Made by a program: the position numbers and the translations under genes. A stretch of 64,000 nt of DNA from Photorhabdus noenieputensis. GTDB taxonomy: Bacteria; Pseudomonadota; Gammaproteobacteria; Enterobacterales; Enterobacteriaceae. The notes under the pieces are model-generated. The model had not been told where the DNA came from and searched no databases. It was given only the letters and a program-made list of their open reading frames with translations. Position 1 is the first letter of the stretch, and every line of letters begins with the position of its first letter. Below are positions 1-8,779 of the stretch, piece by piece. Where the stretch lies: assembly GCF_018448935.1 (NCBI RefSeq), contig NZ_RCWC01000021.1, positions 1 to 64,000 of the forward strand, read 5' to 3'.

Positions 1-1349
1 ATGGCAATCTGGAATATCTGGGGCGCAATGATTTTCAGGTCAAAATCCGCGGTTACCGCATCGAATTGAGCGAAATTGAAGCCGCCCTCGCTTTGCACCC
101 ACAGGTCAAACAGGCGGTGGTGATTGACCATGAGCATAACGGCCATAAAGTACTGGTGGCGTATCTGGTGACAGCGGGGGAACTGTCTGATGACAGCCTG
201 ACTGGACATCTTTCTTCCAACTTGCCGGAATACATGCTGCCTGCCAGCTTTACCCGTATTGAAGCAGTGCCCCTGACCTTGAATGGCAAACTGGATCGCT
301 GCGCCCTGCCTGAGCCAGTCTGGGGGGATCGTGACAGCTATGTCGCGCCCCGCAACGCGTTGGAAACCCAACTGTGTACCATTTGGCAGGCCGTCTTGGG
401 GTTGGAGCGGATTGGCATTGATGATAACTTCTTCCGCATCGGGGGCAACTCCCTGATGGCAATTAAGCTAACCACAGCGATACGCTATGAAATGGGGATT
501 GATATTCCTTTAAATATTTTATTTAGCTACAAATGCATTTCTCTATTATCCCAATGGTTGGAAACAGGCAATACAAAATCCAGCTTGCTTAATTTATTAA
601 CACCAAAATCAACGGCAACAAATAAACTGTTTATGGTTCATCCTGCTAATGCCGGTAGTGAAGTCTATGAATCTCTGGCAAATAATTTATCTAGCACCTA
701 TAACTGCATAGGCATCGATAATTATAATCTCTGTACAGATAATCAGATAGATTCACTACACCAAATAGCTCAAATTTATGGGGAGTTAATTCTGACTGAA
801 ACTTCTATTAATCAACCTATTCGCATCTTAGGGTGGTCATTAGGTGGACAATTAGCGATGGAAATTGCATTTCAATTAGAACAACTAGGTGCAAAAGAAA
901 TTCAATTGTTCTTGTTAGATACTGTAATCAATAATGATGAGATAAAAGAGTTCAGAGCCAACTTAGCTATATCAAGTGAACATGGTCCCATCGTTGTAAA
1001 ATTGCGGGAAATGGGAGCAAGTAATACCTATATTAATAAAGTTTTGGCAGCAATACCATTTGAACATCGAATGACTAATTGCACTTTAAGCGGGAAATTA
1101 GCCCATACCAATATTACCCTATTTAAAGCTGGCCAAATGACGCCATATCATACAGATGAAATTCAATTAGCTATAGGTAAATTGATAATAAAAATACCGG
1201 ATAATAATATTTCCCAATGGACAGTCAATCCATTAGTGATTACATTGCTTAATGATTATTATCACGAAAATATTATTGAAGCTGTTTCTATTATCAGCGA
1301 AAAAATAATTAACACGCTATCAATTAAGGATAAGATCAATATAACTTAA
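1..1349 (+). CDS. Nonribosomal peptide synthetase, 3' end (A-T-TE), partial
   Basis: This is the C-terminal part of an NRPS whose 5' end lies outside the window. The open frame runs from base 3, where the adenylation-domain motif GNLEYLGRNDFQVKIRGYRI is readable, so the TTG at 66 is not a start. Numbering from that TTG, residues 1-85 finish the A domain (NGKLDR at 73-78), residues 97-165 are a peptidyl carrier protein (IGGNSL, phosphopantetheine Ser129), and residues 185-427 are a type I thioesterase (GWSLGG, nucleophile Ser258; Asp286 and a late His in YYHENI could complete the triad). It ends a peptide assembly line and releases the product. DNA is GC-rich up to about base 470 and strongly AT-rich after it, right behind the carrier serine, suggesting that the release domain was acquired separately. 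The product cannot be predicted because no specificity pocket is in view. Confidence 0.93.
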   Translation, partial: GNLEYLGRNDFQVKIRGYRIELSEIEAALALHPQVKQAVVIDHEHNGHKVLVAYLVTAGELSDDSLTGHLSSNLPEYMLPASFTRIEAVPLTLNGKLDRCALPEPVWGDRDSYVAPRNALETQLCTIWQAVLGLERIGIDDNFFRIGGNSLMAIKLTTAIRYEMGIDIPLNILFSYKCISLLSQWLETGNTKSSLLNLLTPKSTATNKLFMVHPANAGSEVYESLANNLSSTYNCIGIDNYNLCTDNQIDSLHQIAQIYGELILTETSINQPIRILGWSLGGQLAMEIAFQLEQLGAKEIQLFLLDTVINNDEIKEFRANLAISSEHGPIVVKLREMGASNTYINKVLAAIPFEHRMTNCTLSGKLAHTNITLFKAGQMTPYHTDEIQLAIGKLIIKIPDNNISQWTVNPLVITLLNDYYHENIIEAVSIISEKIINTLSIKDKINIT

Positions 1350-1408
1350 TTATGATTAACGAGGGCTGGCATTGCTGGCCCCATCAGATTTCCTGTCGAA
1401 ATGAACAT

Positions 1409-1824
1409 TCAATCCTTAGCCAAACCACCAAACTCACAATCAATAATCTTATCGACAAATTCAGGTGTAATAGGAGAAAAAGAGACCATTACCTGAATAG
1501 CAACCCGCGCTTACTTTGCAATACTTCAATAAGTTTTTTAATGGTAACCCGCATGGATTCTATCACCAGCATCTGTTTGTCATAAATAATTAGAGGCTCA
1601 ATATCATCAAAGAAAGCATCCATTAAAACCGCTGATACATTCGGCCATCTACGATAAATAGTCGATTTCGCAACGCCTGAATACAAAGCAATATGATTAA
1701 TAGTAATATCTGCAATCCGTCCACTTTCAGCGAGAACAAGTGCAGCACTCAACACGGTTTTTGTCGTGTCATTATCGCGTGGATGCCCACGTCTTAACGA
1801 GGATAGTGGCTCATTCTCACTCAT
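1409..1824 (-). pseudogene. TetR-family regulator, decayed (internal deletion or frameshift)
   Basis: The reading frame from 1824 gives 111 residues and stops at 1489. Residues 20-67 form a typical TetR helix-turn-helix region (TINHIALYSGVAKSTIYRRW). The family normally has about 190-210 residues, so the ligand-binding half is missing. Overlapping the stop as TAATG, a second short frame (1409-1489) reads MVSFSPITPEFVDKIIDCEF and ends in GGLAKD, which resembles the extreme C-terminus of TetR proteins. I infer that an internal deletion removed most of the ligand domain and shifted the frame. A functional short DNA-binding protein cannot be excluded. It is divergent from the flavoprotein gene at 2070, which it may once have controlled. 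Confidence 0.6.
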
Positions 1825-2069
1825 AAATCCCTCCGTTTATGTCAAAAAATAACCATATTTAGGTATTGACAAATAGCACCAGAAAAGCAAGTTTAGACGC
1901 TCTAATTTCGATACCAATAGTTTCGTATTTAATAAAGGTAATCGGAATAGAGTACTATTTCTAGTAAAAAACGGGATGTACTCCGTAAAACCGAACAAAC
2001 AATTCAATGCTCAACTCATAGAAAATGTTCCCAGGAACATCGATTCTAACTAAAGAATGGAGGAGAGAA

Positions 2070-3344
2070 ATGTCTGTATATGATGTCGCTATTATTGGCG
2101 CTGGCCCAGCAGGTTTAGCTGCGGTACAGAAATTGAAAGGAAAAGGTTTACGAGTCGTACTAATCGATAATGGCAAAGCTATTCACGAACGCGATAAAGA
2201 TAATCTCGTTGAGATTACCGAAGGACATGGTGGTGCAGGACTGTTTTCTGACGGAAAATTCTCATTTTTTCCTTCTGCCAGTGCACTTTGGGAGTTACCA
2301 AATGAACTGGAATTACGGCAAGCATATGAATGGACATGCACCACATTAAATACATATGGCCTGGACACACCACCATTCCCAACAAATCCCAAAGACTTTA
2401 CAGTAGGTTCCGGGGAATGGGTATTAAAAGATTATCCCTCTAATTATATGTCTCTTGAAGATAGAATTAATCTTGTTGAAGATATGGTGCAAACGGCAGA
2501 TGCAGATATCATCACACAAACTAAATTTCTGTCTTATAAATATGTCAGAGGAAAAGATTCTTTGATTATGAATTTAAGAGACAAAAATGCTAATACGTAT
2601 CAAATTGAATGCCGACGAATCATTTTGGCTAGCGGAAGATTTGGCCCATTAGATATTGCTAATCTGGTTGAAAAACAATCTTTCAACCGACTAGAAGTCG
2701 GGTTCCGCATTGAACAGCAAGAAGATTTGGCATTCTTTAAAAATATGAAGCAACTCGACCCGAAGTTAAAATTTCGGTCGGATGATGGCGTTATTGAATG
2801 GCGTACTTTCTGTGCTTGCCGGGATGGAGAAACAGTATTAACAAAAACCCAAGATTTATGGACCGTTTCCGGTCATTCTGACGGCCCTTCGACAGGACGA
2901 TCTAATGTTGGGTTTAATACACGTATCCTTGATGAAGATATCGCGGACCGAACACTCAATAATGTTGTTTCCGCCATGAAGCAAGAAGATTCTTACTTTA
3001 GAATCAAAGTACAAGATGTATTAGCAGGAAATGCTCACATAATTACACAACTTATATCTATTTATGGAGAAGAGCTATTCGATAAGATGTTGCAAGGATT
3101 GCGTAATATTATCAAAAAATTTCCCGAAATCGATCACGAGAATACGCATATCGTCGGTCCTACACTAGAAGGTGTCGGTTGGTATCCCAGCCTTGACGGC
3201 GATTTAAGCCTAGAGACTTCCCCTTATCCTGTATGGGTTGCGGGCGACGCTTGTGGAATTTTCAGAGGTATTGTTGCTGCAATGATTAGTGGTCACTATG
3301 CCGCCTCAGCGGTTCTTAAGACCTTGGCAGTAGAAACCGCCTAA
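2070..3344 (+). CDS. FAD-dependent dehydrogenase/oxidoreductase (COG2509-like)
   Basis: The start is ATG 2070, preceded by a strong GGAGGAG ribosome site; the longer frame from 2025 has none. The 424-residue protein has an N-terminal dinucleotide-binding fold with IIGAGPAG (Gly10, 12, 15), an acidic residue at the end of strand 2, and a C-terminal FAD motif VAGDACG near residue 392 followed by the helix IFRGIVAAMISG. This layout matches the uncharacterised FAD-dependent dehydrogenases of COG2509. No signal peptide or membrane segment is seen, so it is presumably cytosolic. The substrate is unknown. The HAD phosphatase gene starts 103 bases downstream on the same strand and may be co-transcribed. 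It sits between an NRPS end and the hut genes, so a role in secondary metabolism is possible but not shown. Confidence 0.75.
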   Translation: MSVYDVAIIGAGPAGLAAVQKLKGKGLRVVLIDNGKAIHERDKDNLVEITEGHGGAGLFSDGKFSFFPSASALWELPNELELRQAYEWTCTTLNTYGLDTPPFPTNPKDFTVGSGEWVLKDYPSNYMSLEDRINLVEDMVQTADADIITQTKFLSYKYVRGKDSLIMNLRDKNANTYQIECRRIILASGRFGPLDIANLVEKQSFNRLEVGFRIEQQEDLAFFKNMKQLDPKLKFRSDDGVIEWRTFCACRDGETVLTKTQDLWTVSGHSDGPSTGRSNVGFNTRILDEDIADRTLNNVVSAMKQEDSYFRIKVQDVLAGNAHIITQLISIYGEELFDKMLQGLRNIIKKFPEIDHENTHIVGPTLEGVGWYPSLDGDLSLETSPYPVWVAGDACGIFRGIVAAMISGHYAASAVLKTLAVETA

Positions 3345-3447
3345 TCCGTGAGCTAGCTGAATAAGCGGGGGATTACTAAGATAGGTAATCCCTATATGTT
3401 TACAATCACAAATAGATCTAACACGAAAAAAATTACCTAGGTTTATT

Positions 3448-4089
3448 ATGAAAATATTACATATTTTTGATATGGATGGCACCCTTCTCAGAGGAACCAC
3501 AGCAAGTCTGGAAATTGCCCGTACAATGAATTGCCTGACAGAACTTTATCTGCTGGAAAAACAATTTTCTCAAGGAGATATAAATACCAAAAAGTTTGCC
3601 ACTGAATTACAGCTTTTATGGTCAAACTTGCAATACGCTGACGTTGCCGAAGTTTTTCATGCCTCACCGTGGATTGGGGGAATAAAAGAGGTTTTTGACG
3701 ATATCAGAACCAAAGATGAAATATCTATGGTCATTACCCTATCACCGGATTTCTTCGCCCAACATTTAAGAAAATTTGGGGTTGATATCGTTGTTGCATC
3801 AAATTTTCCTGCTTTACCTTTTCGGGAACCGGTTGATCCAGAACAGATACTAACGCCTGAAAGTAAGTTACAGATAGTAAAAAAGTACGTACAGGAATAT
3901 GGGCTAAATTTGGAAGAGTGTGTTGCCTATGGTGATTCTGACTCTGACATCCCGTTATTTAATGCCCTTACCAATACAGTTGCCATAAATGGGACGGATA
4001 AAATACGTGAAATCGCATTAATTCATTATGAAGGTAACGATCTATGGCAACCTTACCAGCTCATACGGAAAAAAATCAATAATGAATAA
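3448..4089 (+). CDS. HAD-superfamily hydrolase, SerB-like subfamily IB
   Basis: The 213-residue protein carries the HAD motif I FDMDGT (nucleophile Asp8, Asp10), a long helical cap insertion from about 15 to 90, a motif II-type Thr in ITLSPD, a lysine near 140, and motif III YGDSDSD (acidic residues at about 163-167). This is the pattern of phosphoserine-phosphatase-like HAD-IB phosphatases acting on small phosphorylated metabolites in the cytosol. The substrate cannot be deduced. The upstream ribosome site is weak, which together with the short gap to the flavoprotein gene fits a two-gene unit. It converges with hutC (11-base gap). Confidence 0.8.
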   Translation: MKILHIFDMDGTLLRGTTASLEIARTMNCLTELYLLEKQFSQGDINTKKFATELQLLWSNLQYADVAEVFHASPWIGGIKEVFDDIRTKDEISMVITLSPDFFAQHLRKFGVDIVVASNFPALPFREPVDPEQILTPESKLQIVKKYVQEYGLNLEECVAYGDSDSDIPLFNALTNTVAINGTDKIREIALIHYEGNDLWQPYQLIRKKINNE

Positions 4090-4100
4090 TAAGGATATCG

Positions 4101-4832
4101 CTATGAGCTAAAACGCCCTTTTAATTTATAGCGATTACCGGGAAATAGCAGCCTGGCACTGGAGACAGTGTAATGAGTGGACCAAGTTCGACGGCTAATT
4201 AATAAACAAGGAGCCCCTAACTCAATTTGCAACAACTTACAGGATCGAGGATCGCCAGCAATAGCTTCCACAATATGCTCACCTTCCGTTAGCGGGGCAA
4301 TCATTGACAAATAATCGTGTGGCGTAAGTTTGGTAAAATCCTGCTGCAAATAGCCAGGAACCGCTTGGGCATTGACATAACGATCTTCTATCTGAACAGG
4401 AATATCGTTTTCATAGTGGATAATAACCGAATGGTAAATCGGCGTACCGACGATAATATCCAATTCAGCGGCCTGTTTCACATCCGCACTCAGTTCTGAT
4501 AATTTTAAGATTTTACAGCGATGCTGATGAGAACGAGCTGAAATCTCATCAGCAATGCTGTGAATTTCGAACAGCGCAGATTGCCCCTTCGGTTCAGCGA
4601 CAAACGATCCCACGCCTTGCAGCCGTACTAATAGCCCTTCAGCAGTTAACTCACGCAACGCGCGGTTAGCAGTCATACGGCTACAGTTAAATTGTTTAAC
4701 CAATTCAGCTTCAGAGGGAACTCGATCATTTGATTTCCATTCACCAGTATAAATTTTTTCAATAATGGATTGTTTTACTCTGGCATACAGAGGCGCAGGT
4801 TTGGCAAATGATCCTGATAAGTGCGTCGTCAC
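4101..4832 (-). CDS. hutC: Histidine utilisation repressor HutC (GntR family)
   Basis: This 243-residue GntR/HutC repressor has an N-terminal winged helix (about 10-78; motif VPSEAELVKQFNCSRMTANR) and a C-terminal UTRA effector domain (about 95-235) that in the family binds urocanate. It starts at GTG 4832 with AAGGAA eight bases upstream. It lies downstream of hutI and hutG on the same strand, separated from hutG by 105 bases, so it may be the last gene of the unit or have its own promoter. The likely target is the palindrome at 7276-7285 before hutI. Length and sequence fit enteric HutC over its whole length. Confidence 0.93.
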   Translation of the reverse strand: MTTHLSGSFAKPAPLYARVKQSIIEKIYTGEWKSNDRVPSEAELVKQFNCSRMTANRALRELTAEGLLVRLQGVGSFVAEPKGQSALFEIHSIADEISARSHQHRCKILKLSELSADVKQAAELDIIVGTPIYHSVIIHYENDIPVQIEDRYVNAQAVPGYLQQDFTKLTPHDYLSMIAPLTEGEHIVEAIAGDPRSCKLLQIELGAPCLLISRRTWSTHYTVSSARLLFPGNRYKLKGRFSS

Positions 4833-4937
4833 AATAAATTCCTTATGCTGTCAAAATGTTAAGTGATTAATTACATTCACTTTATCAGGCTATCTTTGCC
4901 AAAATAAAAAACACAATAGTACTGTTATTTTAGATAA

Positions 4938-5894
4938 TCAATACCACCAATGTGCTAATTGCCAGGCAATACGTGCCGCTGCTTTTCCACCTATGCCCTG
5001 TATATCAAATATTGGATTGAGTTCAACCAAATCAGCCGCCTGTAGTTTACCACTCTGACAAATTGGCTGAATTAATTGCAGAAGACGCTCCAATGGCAAT
5101 CCTAATGCGGCTGGCGCAGAGACTGCGGGCATCTGACAAGCAGGTAATACATCCAAATCGATCGTCATGTAAATCAAATCAACTTGCTGGAGTATATCTT
5201 GTATCTGCTGTTGCACCTTGTCCAGCATAGTTTCACGACATTGATCATCCCAGATAATCGTGGCATTCAAACAGTTTGCCTCATCCACCAATGCCTGAGT
5301 ATTAGACGCCAAACTTGCGCCAATGCAAGTATAGTGAAACAGGCGTTGATGTTGCTGACAATATTCAGCAAGTTGACGAAATGGTGTACCAGAAGTGGGT
5401 TGCGGCGACCGCCGTAAATCGAGGTGAGCATCAAAGTTAATAATACCAACACGTTGATGTGGAAAAGCATCATAAATTCCAACACCATGAGCAAAAGCCG
5501 TTTCATGTCCACCACCCAATACCAGAGTACGTACATTCTGATGTTGGCATTGGGTAACGGCATCAGATAAGGCTTGTTGCGCCTCACTCAATTGATTGGG
5601 ATTAGCACGAATACTTCCCAAGTCCACCAATCGATCATGCCCTTTATGACTAGCCATATTTGCCAACGACTGCCGCAAATAATCAGGGCCTTGATTGGCA
5701 CCAGGCCGTCCTTGATTGCGTTTTACACCTTCATCACATTCAAACCCTAATAGAGCAATATAGTGAGAAAATTCTTCCGGCGTAAAATACGGAGATAGTT
5801 TAATTGTTTGAAAAAGCCGTAGTGCATTATCCGCTTCTGCCAAATCATTTCGTCCCTGCCAAATAGTCGGCGAAGTAGCATGCCATAAATTCAT
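4938..5894 (-). CDS. hutG: Formimidoylglutamase HutG (arginase family)
   Basis: The enzyme hydrolyses N-formimino-L-glutamate to glutamate and formamide, the last step of the short histidine-degradation route. The 318 residues include the manganese ligands of the ureohydrolase fold: GGGHE (His130), DAHLDLR (Asp155, His157, Asp159) and DLDVLP (Asp246, Asp248). AAGGAG precedes ATG 5894. The gene begins 17 bases after hutI on the same strand, so the two are surely one operon. The N-terminal WQGRND and RPGANQGPDYLR segments are typical of HutG rather than arginase or agmatinase. hutH and hutU are not in the window. Confidence 0.95.
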   Translation of the reverse strand: MNLWHATSPTIWQGRNDLAEADNALRLFQTIKLSPYFTPEEFSHYIALLGFECDEGVKRNQGRPGANQGPDYLRQSLANMASHKGHDRLVDLGSIRANPNQLSEAQQALSDAVTQCQHQNVRTLVLGGGHETAFAHGVGIYDAFPHQRVGIINFDAHLDLRRSPQPTSGTPFRQLAEYCQQHQRLFHYTCIGASLASNTQALVDEANCLNATIIWDDQCRETMLDKVQQQIQDILQQVDLIYMTIDLDVLPACQMPAVSAPAALGLPLERLLQLIQPICQSGKLQAADLVELNPIFDIQGIGGKAAARIAWQLAHWWY

Positions 5895-5911
5895 TTACTG
5901 CTCCTTATCTG

Positions 5912-7150
5912 TTATATGCTGGAATGAGTCATAACGCCACGAAAAACTCTGGTATTCAAAGGGTTATGACCAAGCTCATAGAAAATATCAACGGGATTTT
6001 CCGCATCCCAAACAACAAAATCAGCGTAAGCCCCTGCACGCAATTGTCCGTGACTCTGTTCTCTGCCCAATGCACGAGCCGCATGCCGAGTTACACCTAA
6101 CCATACCTCTTCAGGAGTCAATCCAAATTGGACACATGCCATATTCATGGCCATTCGCAAAGAAGCAAATGGGCTGGTTCCAGGATTAAAATCGGTAGAT
6201 ACGGCTATCGGCACATTAAATTGCCGCAATAAATCAATAGGTGGGCGCTGTGTTTCCTGCAAAAAGTAGAACGCACCAGGAAGCAAAACCGCTACCGTAC
6301 CACTGCGACTGAGCGCCTCAACTCCCGCCTGATCTAAATATTCAATATGATCCACAGAAAGGCCATGATAGCGAGCGACCAGTTCACTTCCGCCTAAATG
6401 AGATAACTGCTCCACATGACCTTTTACTGGAATGTTCCAACGTTGTGCTTCCTTAAAGAGCCGCTCAGTTTGAGCCAGATTAAATCCTACACTCTCACAA
6501 AAAACATCCACTGCCTCAAACAGCCCTTTTTGCCAGAGTTGCGGAAGGATATCTTTGCAAATCAGATCTATATAAACGTCAGGATTATGCTTATATTCAG
6601 GTGGACAAGTATGAGCAGCGAGCAATGTAGGGCTAATTTCTATCGAATTATTTCGCGCCAAGTTTTGCGTAACCTGTAGCAATTTTTCTTCATTTTCCAG
6701 ATCTAATCCATAACCCGATTTAATCTCAATAGTAGTTACGCCTTCAGCCATAAATGCAGCAAGACGCTGTTGCGCGGAACGTTCAAGTTGTTCATGAGAA
6801 CTGGCCCGAGTCGCAGAAACTGTCGCATTAATCCCCCCTCCTTGAGCACTAAGTTCAGCATAGGACATACCATTTAAACGCTGCTCCCACTCATAAGCCC
6901 GATTACCACCAAACACTAAATGGGTGTGACAATCGATTAAACCAGGGGTAATCAGGCGTTGCTGGACATCAATTACCTGACAACGACTTGTCTGTAATGT
7001 TGCGGTGGGCAAAATAGCTAAAATTTTGTCATCACGTACCAGAAGATCATATTCTTTTAATAATCCGTAAGCTGCATTGACAGCAGGGTCCATTGTTGCC
7101 AGTCTTGCATTACGCCAGATAATATCAGTATCACGCAGTTGTATCGCCAT
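5912..7150 (-). CDS. hutI: Imidazolonepropionase HutI
   Basis: HutI hydrolyses 4-imidazolone-5-propionate to formiminoglutamate, the substrate of HutG next door. It is a metal-dependent amidohydrolase: CHTHLVFGG gives the metal-binding His75 and His77, with later motifs [14 protein letters not shown] and [10 protein letters not shown]. The frame stays open to 7192, but that extension runs into an ERIC repeat; I chose ATG 7150 because AGGA lies eight bases before it and the protein then begins MAIQLRDTD with the usual family length (412 residues). It is the first gene of hutI-hutG and lies behind the putative HutC operator at 7276-7285. Confidence 0.95.
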   Translation of the reverse strand: MAIQLRDTDIIWRNARLATMDPAVNAAYGLLKEYDLLVRDDKILAILPTATLQTSRCQVIDVQQRLITPGLIDCHTHLVFGGNRAYEWEQRLNGMSYAELSAQGGGINATVSATRASSHEQLERSAQQRLAAFMAEGVTTIEIKSGYGLDLENEEKLLQVTQNLARNNSIEISPTLLAAHTCPPEYKHNPDVYIDLICKDILPQLWQKGLFEAVDVFCESVGFNLAQTERLFKEAQRWNIPVKGHVEQLSHLGGSELVARYHGLSVDHIEYLDQAGVEALSRSGTVAVLLPGAFYFLQETQRPPIDLLRQFNVPIAVSTDFNPGTSPFASLRMAMNMACVQFGLTPEEVWLGVTRHAARALGREQSHGQLRAGAYADFVVWDAENPVDIFYELGHNPLNTRVFRGVMTHSSI

Positions 7151-7180
7151 GATCAGCATCCTGTATTGGTCTGTATCTGA

Positions 7181-7262
7181 TATACCCGTCATCTTTCAAG
7201 TTACCTCTTTGTTGACTGCACTTGCTCGCTGTCGCGATGTATCTTGAAATCCATAGGGTATA
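7181..7262 (+). repeat. Partial ERIC repeat (centre deleted)
   Basis: The outer arms match the full ERIC copies elsewhere in this window (ends TATACCCGTCATC and CCATAGGGTATA), but about 45 bp of the central palindrome is missing, leaving 82 bp. It lies between hutI and its putative operator, so it will be in the hutI leader if transcription starts upstream. Confidence 0.85.
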
Positions 7263-7275
7263 AATCAGGGTTAGT

Positions 7276-7285
7276 TGTATATACA
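7276..7285. promoter_or_regulatory. Putative HutC operator (TGTATATACA)
   Basis: A perfect 10-bp palindrome TGTATATACA lies 126 bases upstream of the hutI start. Published HutC operators contain a TGTAnnTACA-type core, so this is the expected kind of site. I found no second copy before hutC, so control of hutC may come from this operon promoter. Confidence 0.6.
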
Positions 7286-7464
7286 TTTATTTTCCAACCA
7301 ACTGTCATTGTCAAATGATTTTGTTAACTACCTAGATATACCTTCTTATCAGCATTTTTAAACCACAAACTCGGTAAAATCAGGTTTTATTAAGCATAAT
7401 TAGGTTTAATAGTTAAAAAGATGCAGTACACTTGTCACAAAATGGTTTAATTAACTGAGCAATG

Positions 7465-7998
7465 ATGAAAAATAAATACTCCCTGAATGAGGAAGAAATT
7501 CACTTATTTCAACAATCGGTAGCAGGCACCAAACGCATAAACCAGGATACCGTCTTACATTCTCCCAAAAGAAAAAAAACCAGCTATATTGCCCCTGAAC
7601 GAGTTCAGCAAGAGCAAATTGATGCCAGCTACTATTTTTCTGATGAATTTCAGCCTAACCTCGATACCGAGGGTCCTACCCGTTATGTAAGGGGAGATAC
7701 AAGCCATTATGAATTGAAGAAATTACGTCGAGGTGACTATTCACCAGAACTGTTTCTTGATTTACACGGACTAACTCAAACGCAAGCCAAACAGGAAATT
7801 GGAGCATTGATCGCCGCTTGCCGTCGTGAACATGTCTATTGTGCCTGCATCATGCACGGCCACGGAAAACACATTCTCAAACAGCAAACACCTCTGTGGT
7901 TAGCTCAACACCCGGATATCATAGCCTTCCATCAAGCGCCAAAGGAATGGGGAGGTAACGCCGCACTATTAATGCTTATCGAACTTGATGAGCCTTGA
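7465..7998 (+). CDS. smrB: Ribosome-rescue endonuclease SmrB (YfcN)
   Basis: SmrB cleaves mRNA at collided ribosomes so that stalled complexes can be rescued. The 177-residue protein has a disordered N-terminal extension with YFSDEFQP and a C-terminal Smr domain with DLHG (99-102) and HGHGKH (131-136), near identical to E. coli YfcN. ATG 7465 is preferred to the adjacent ATG 7462 by comparison with YfcN. In E. coli the gene lies divergent from prmB and close to sixA-fadJ-fadI; here sixA converges on it as usual, but the hut operon occupies the prmB side. Confidence 0.94.
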   Translation: MKNKYSLNEEEIHLFQQSVAGTKRINQDTVLHSPKRKKTSYIAPERVQQEQIDASYYFSDEFQPNLDTEGPTRYVRGDTSHYELKKLRRGDYSPELFLDLHGLTQTQAKQEIGALIAACRREHVYCACIMHGHGKHILKQQTPLWLAQHPDIIAFHQAPKEWGGNAALLMLIELDEP

Positions 7999-8018
7999 AC
8001 CTATACGTCGCTGAATTA

Positions 8019-8501
8019 TTAAGCTTTTTCTGCCAATTGTGATGGGCTAACCTGCCAGACAAGAGTCCCTTTGCCAGTCTGGCTGTTTAAATCTACACAT
8101 ATCATTGCAGAAGTTGCAAACATCGGTGGTGTTTCTGCCGGACATAGCTCAGCAACTAAGTAGCTGACTAAGGGTAAATGGGAGACAACTAAAACAGCGT
8201 TATGTCCTTGCTCAGCAAGAAACTGAAGATAACTACTCACTGTAGCAGCATCACCTGATGGAGTTAATCCCAACAACACTTCTTCACTATCTGGTAAAGG
8301 TAAGGATTTACGAACAACTTGTAACGTCTGTTCAGCGCGAATATAAGGACTGACTAATACGAGATCAATCTGATGCTTTTGCTGTGCTAACCAGCAAGCC
8401 ATTTTTTGCGATTCATCACAACCGCGAGGAGTAAGTTGCCGGGCAGCATCACTAATTGCATCTAAAGCTGCGTCACCATGACGCATAATAAAAATTTGCA
8501 T
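8019..8501 (-). CDS. sixA: Phosphohistidine phosphatase SixA
   Basis: SixA is a small histidine-phosphatase-superfamily enzyme. In E. coli it dephosphorylates phosphohistidine of the nitrogen phosphotransferase protein NPr (and earlier work suggested ArcB). The 160 residues begin MQIFIMRHGDA, giving the RHG catalytic motif (His8), with a later His in VVSHLPLV. GGTGGA precedes the ATG at 8501. It lies downstream of fadJ on the same strand but 278 bases away with an ERIC copy between, and converges with smrB with 20 bases between stops. Confidence 0.93.
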   Translation of the reverse strand: MQIFIMRHGDAALDAISDAARQLTPRGCDESQKMACWLAQQKHQIDLVLVSPYIRAEQTLQVVRKSLPLPDSEEVLLGLTPSGDAATVSSYLQFLAEQGHNAVLVVSHLPLVSYLVAELCPAETPPMFATSAMICVDLNSQTGKGTLVWQVSPSQLAEKA

Positions 8502-8564
8502 AGTCCACCGTATGAATGAGTAAGTGCAGTTATCTTGCTGCTAATAACTATCAGTAATCTCAAT

Positions 8565-8687
8565 TATACCCGTTATCTTTCAAGTTGCCTCTTTGTTAGC
8601 TGCACTCACCCCGGTCACATAGTTCTCTATGCTCTCGGGGATTCGCTCCCTTGCCGTCGCGATGCATCTTGAAATCCATAGGGTATA
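8565..8687 (-). repeat. ERIC repeat (nearly full length, 123 bp)
   Basis: The central palindrome (CACCCCGGTCACATAG ... CTATGCTCTCGGGGATTC) and both arms are present. Orientation is opposite to the copies at 29925 and 31005. It fills most of the sixA-fadJ gap and would be in a fadJ-sixA read-through transcript, where it can fold into a long hairpin. Confidence 0.92.
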
Positions 8688-8779
8688 TAAAGAGATCTTT
8701 TTTATTCAAAAATACTCAATATGATTCCGGAGCCCCAACGACACCAGAATCTATTTTTTCATCAATAGAGTACAGGCAA

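Noticed and set aside
1352-1585. 77-residue + strand frame after the first NRPS gene
   Set aside because: No ribosome site; it overlaps the decayed TetR gene antisense and shows no domain.
1861-1940. Possible TetR operator and TTGACA promoter before the flavoprotein gene
   Set aside because: Only short imperfect repeats (TTTCGATA, TTTCGTAT) and no good -10 at proper distance from TTGACA.
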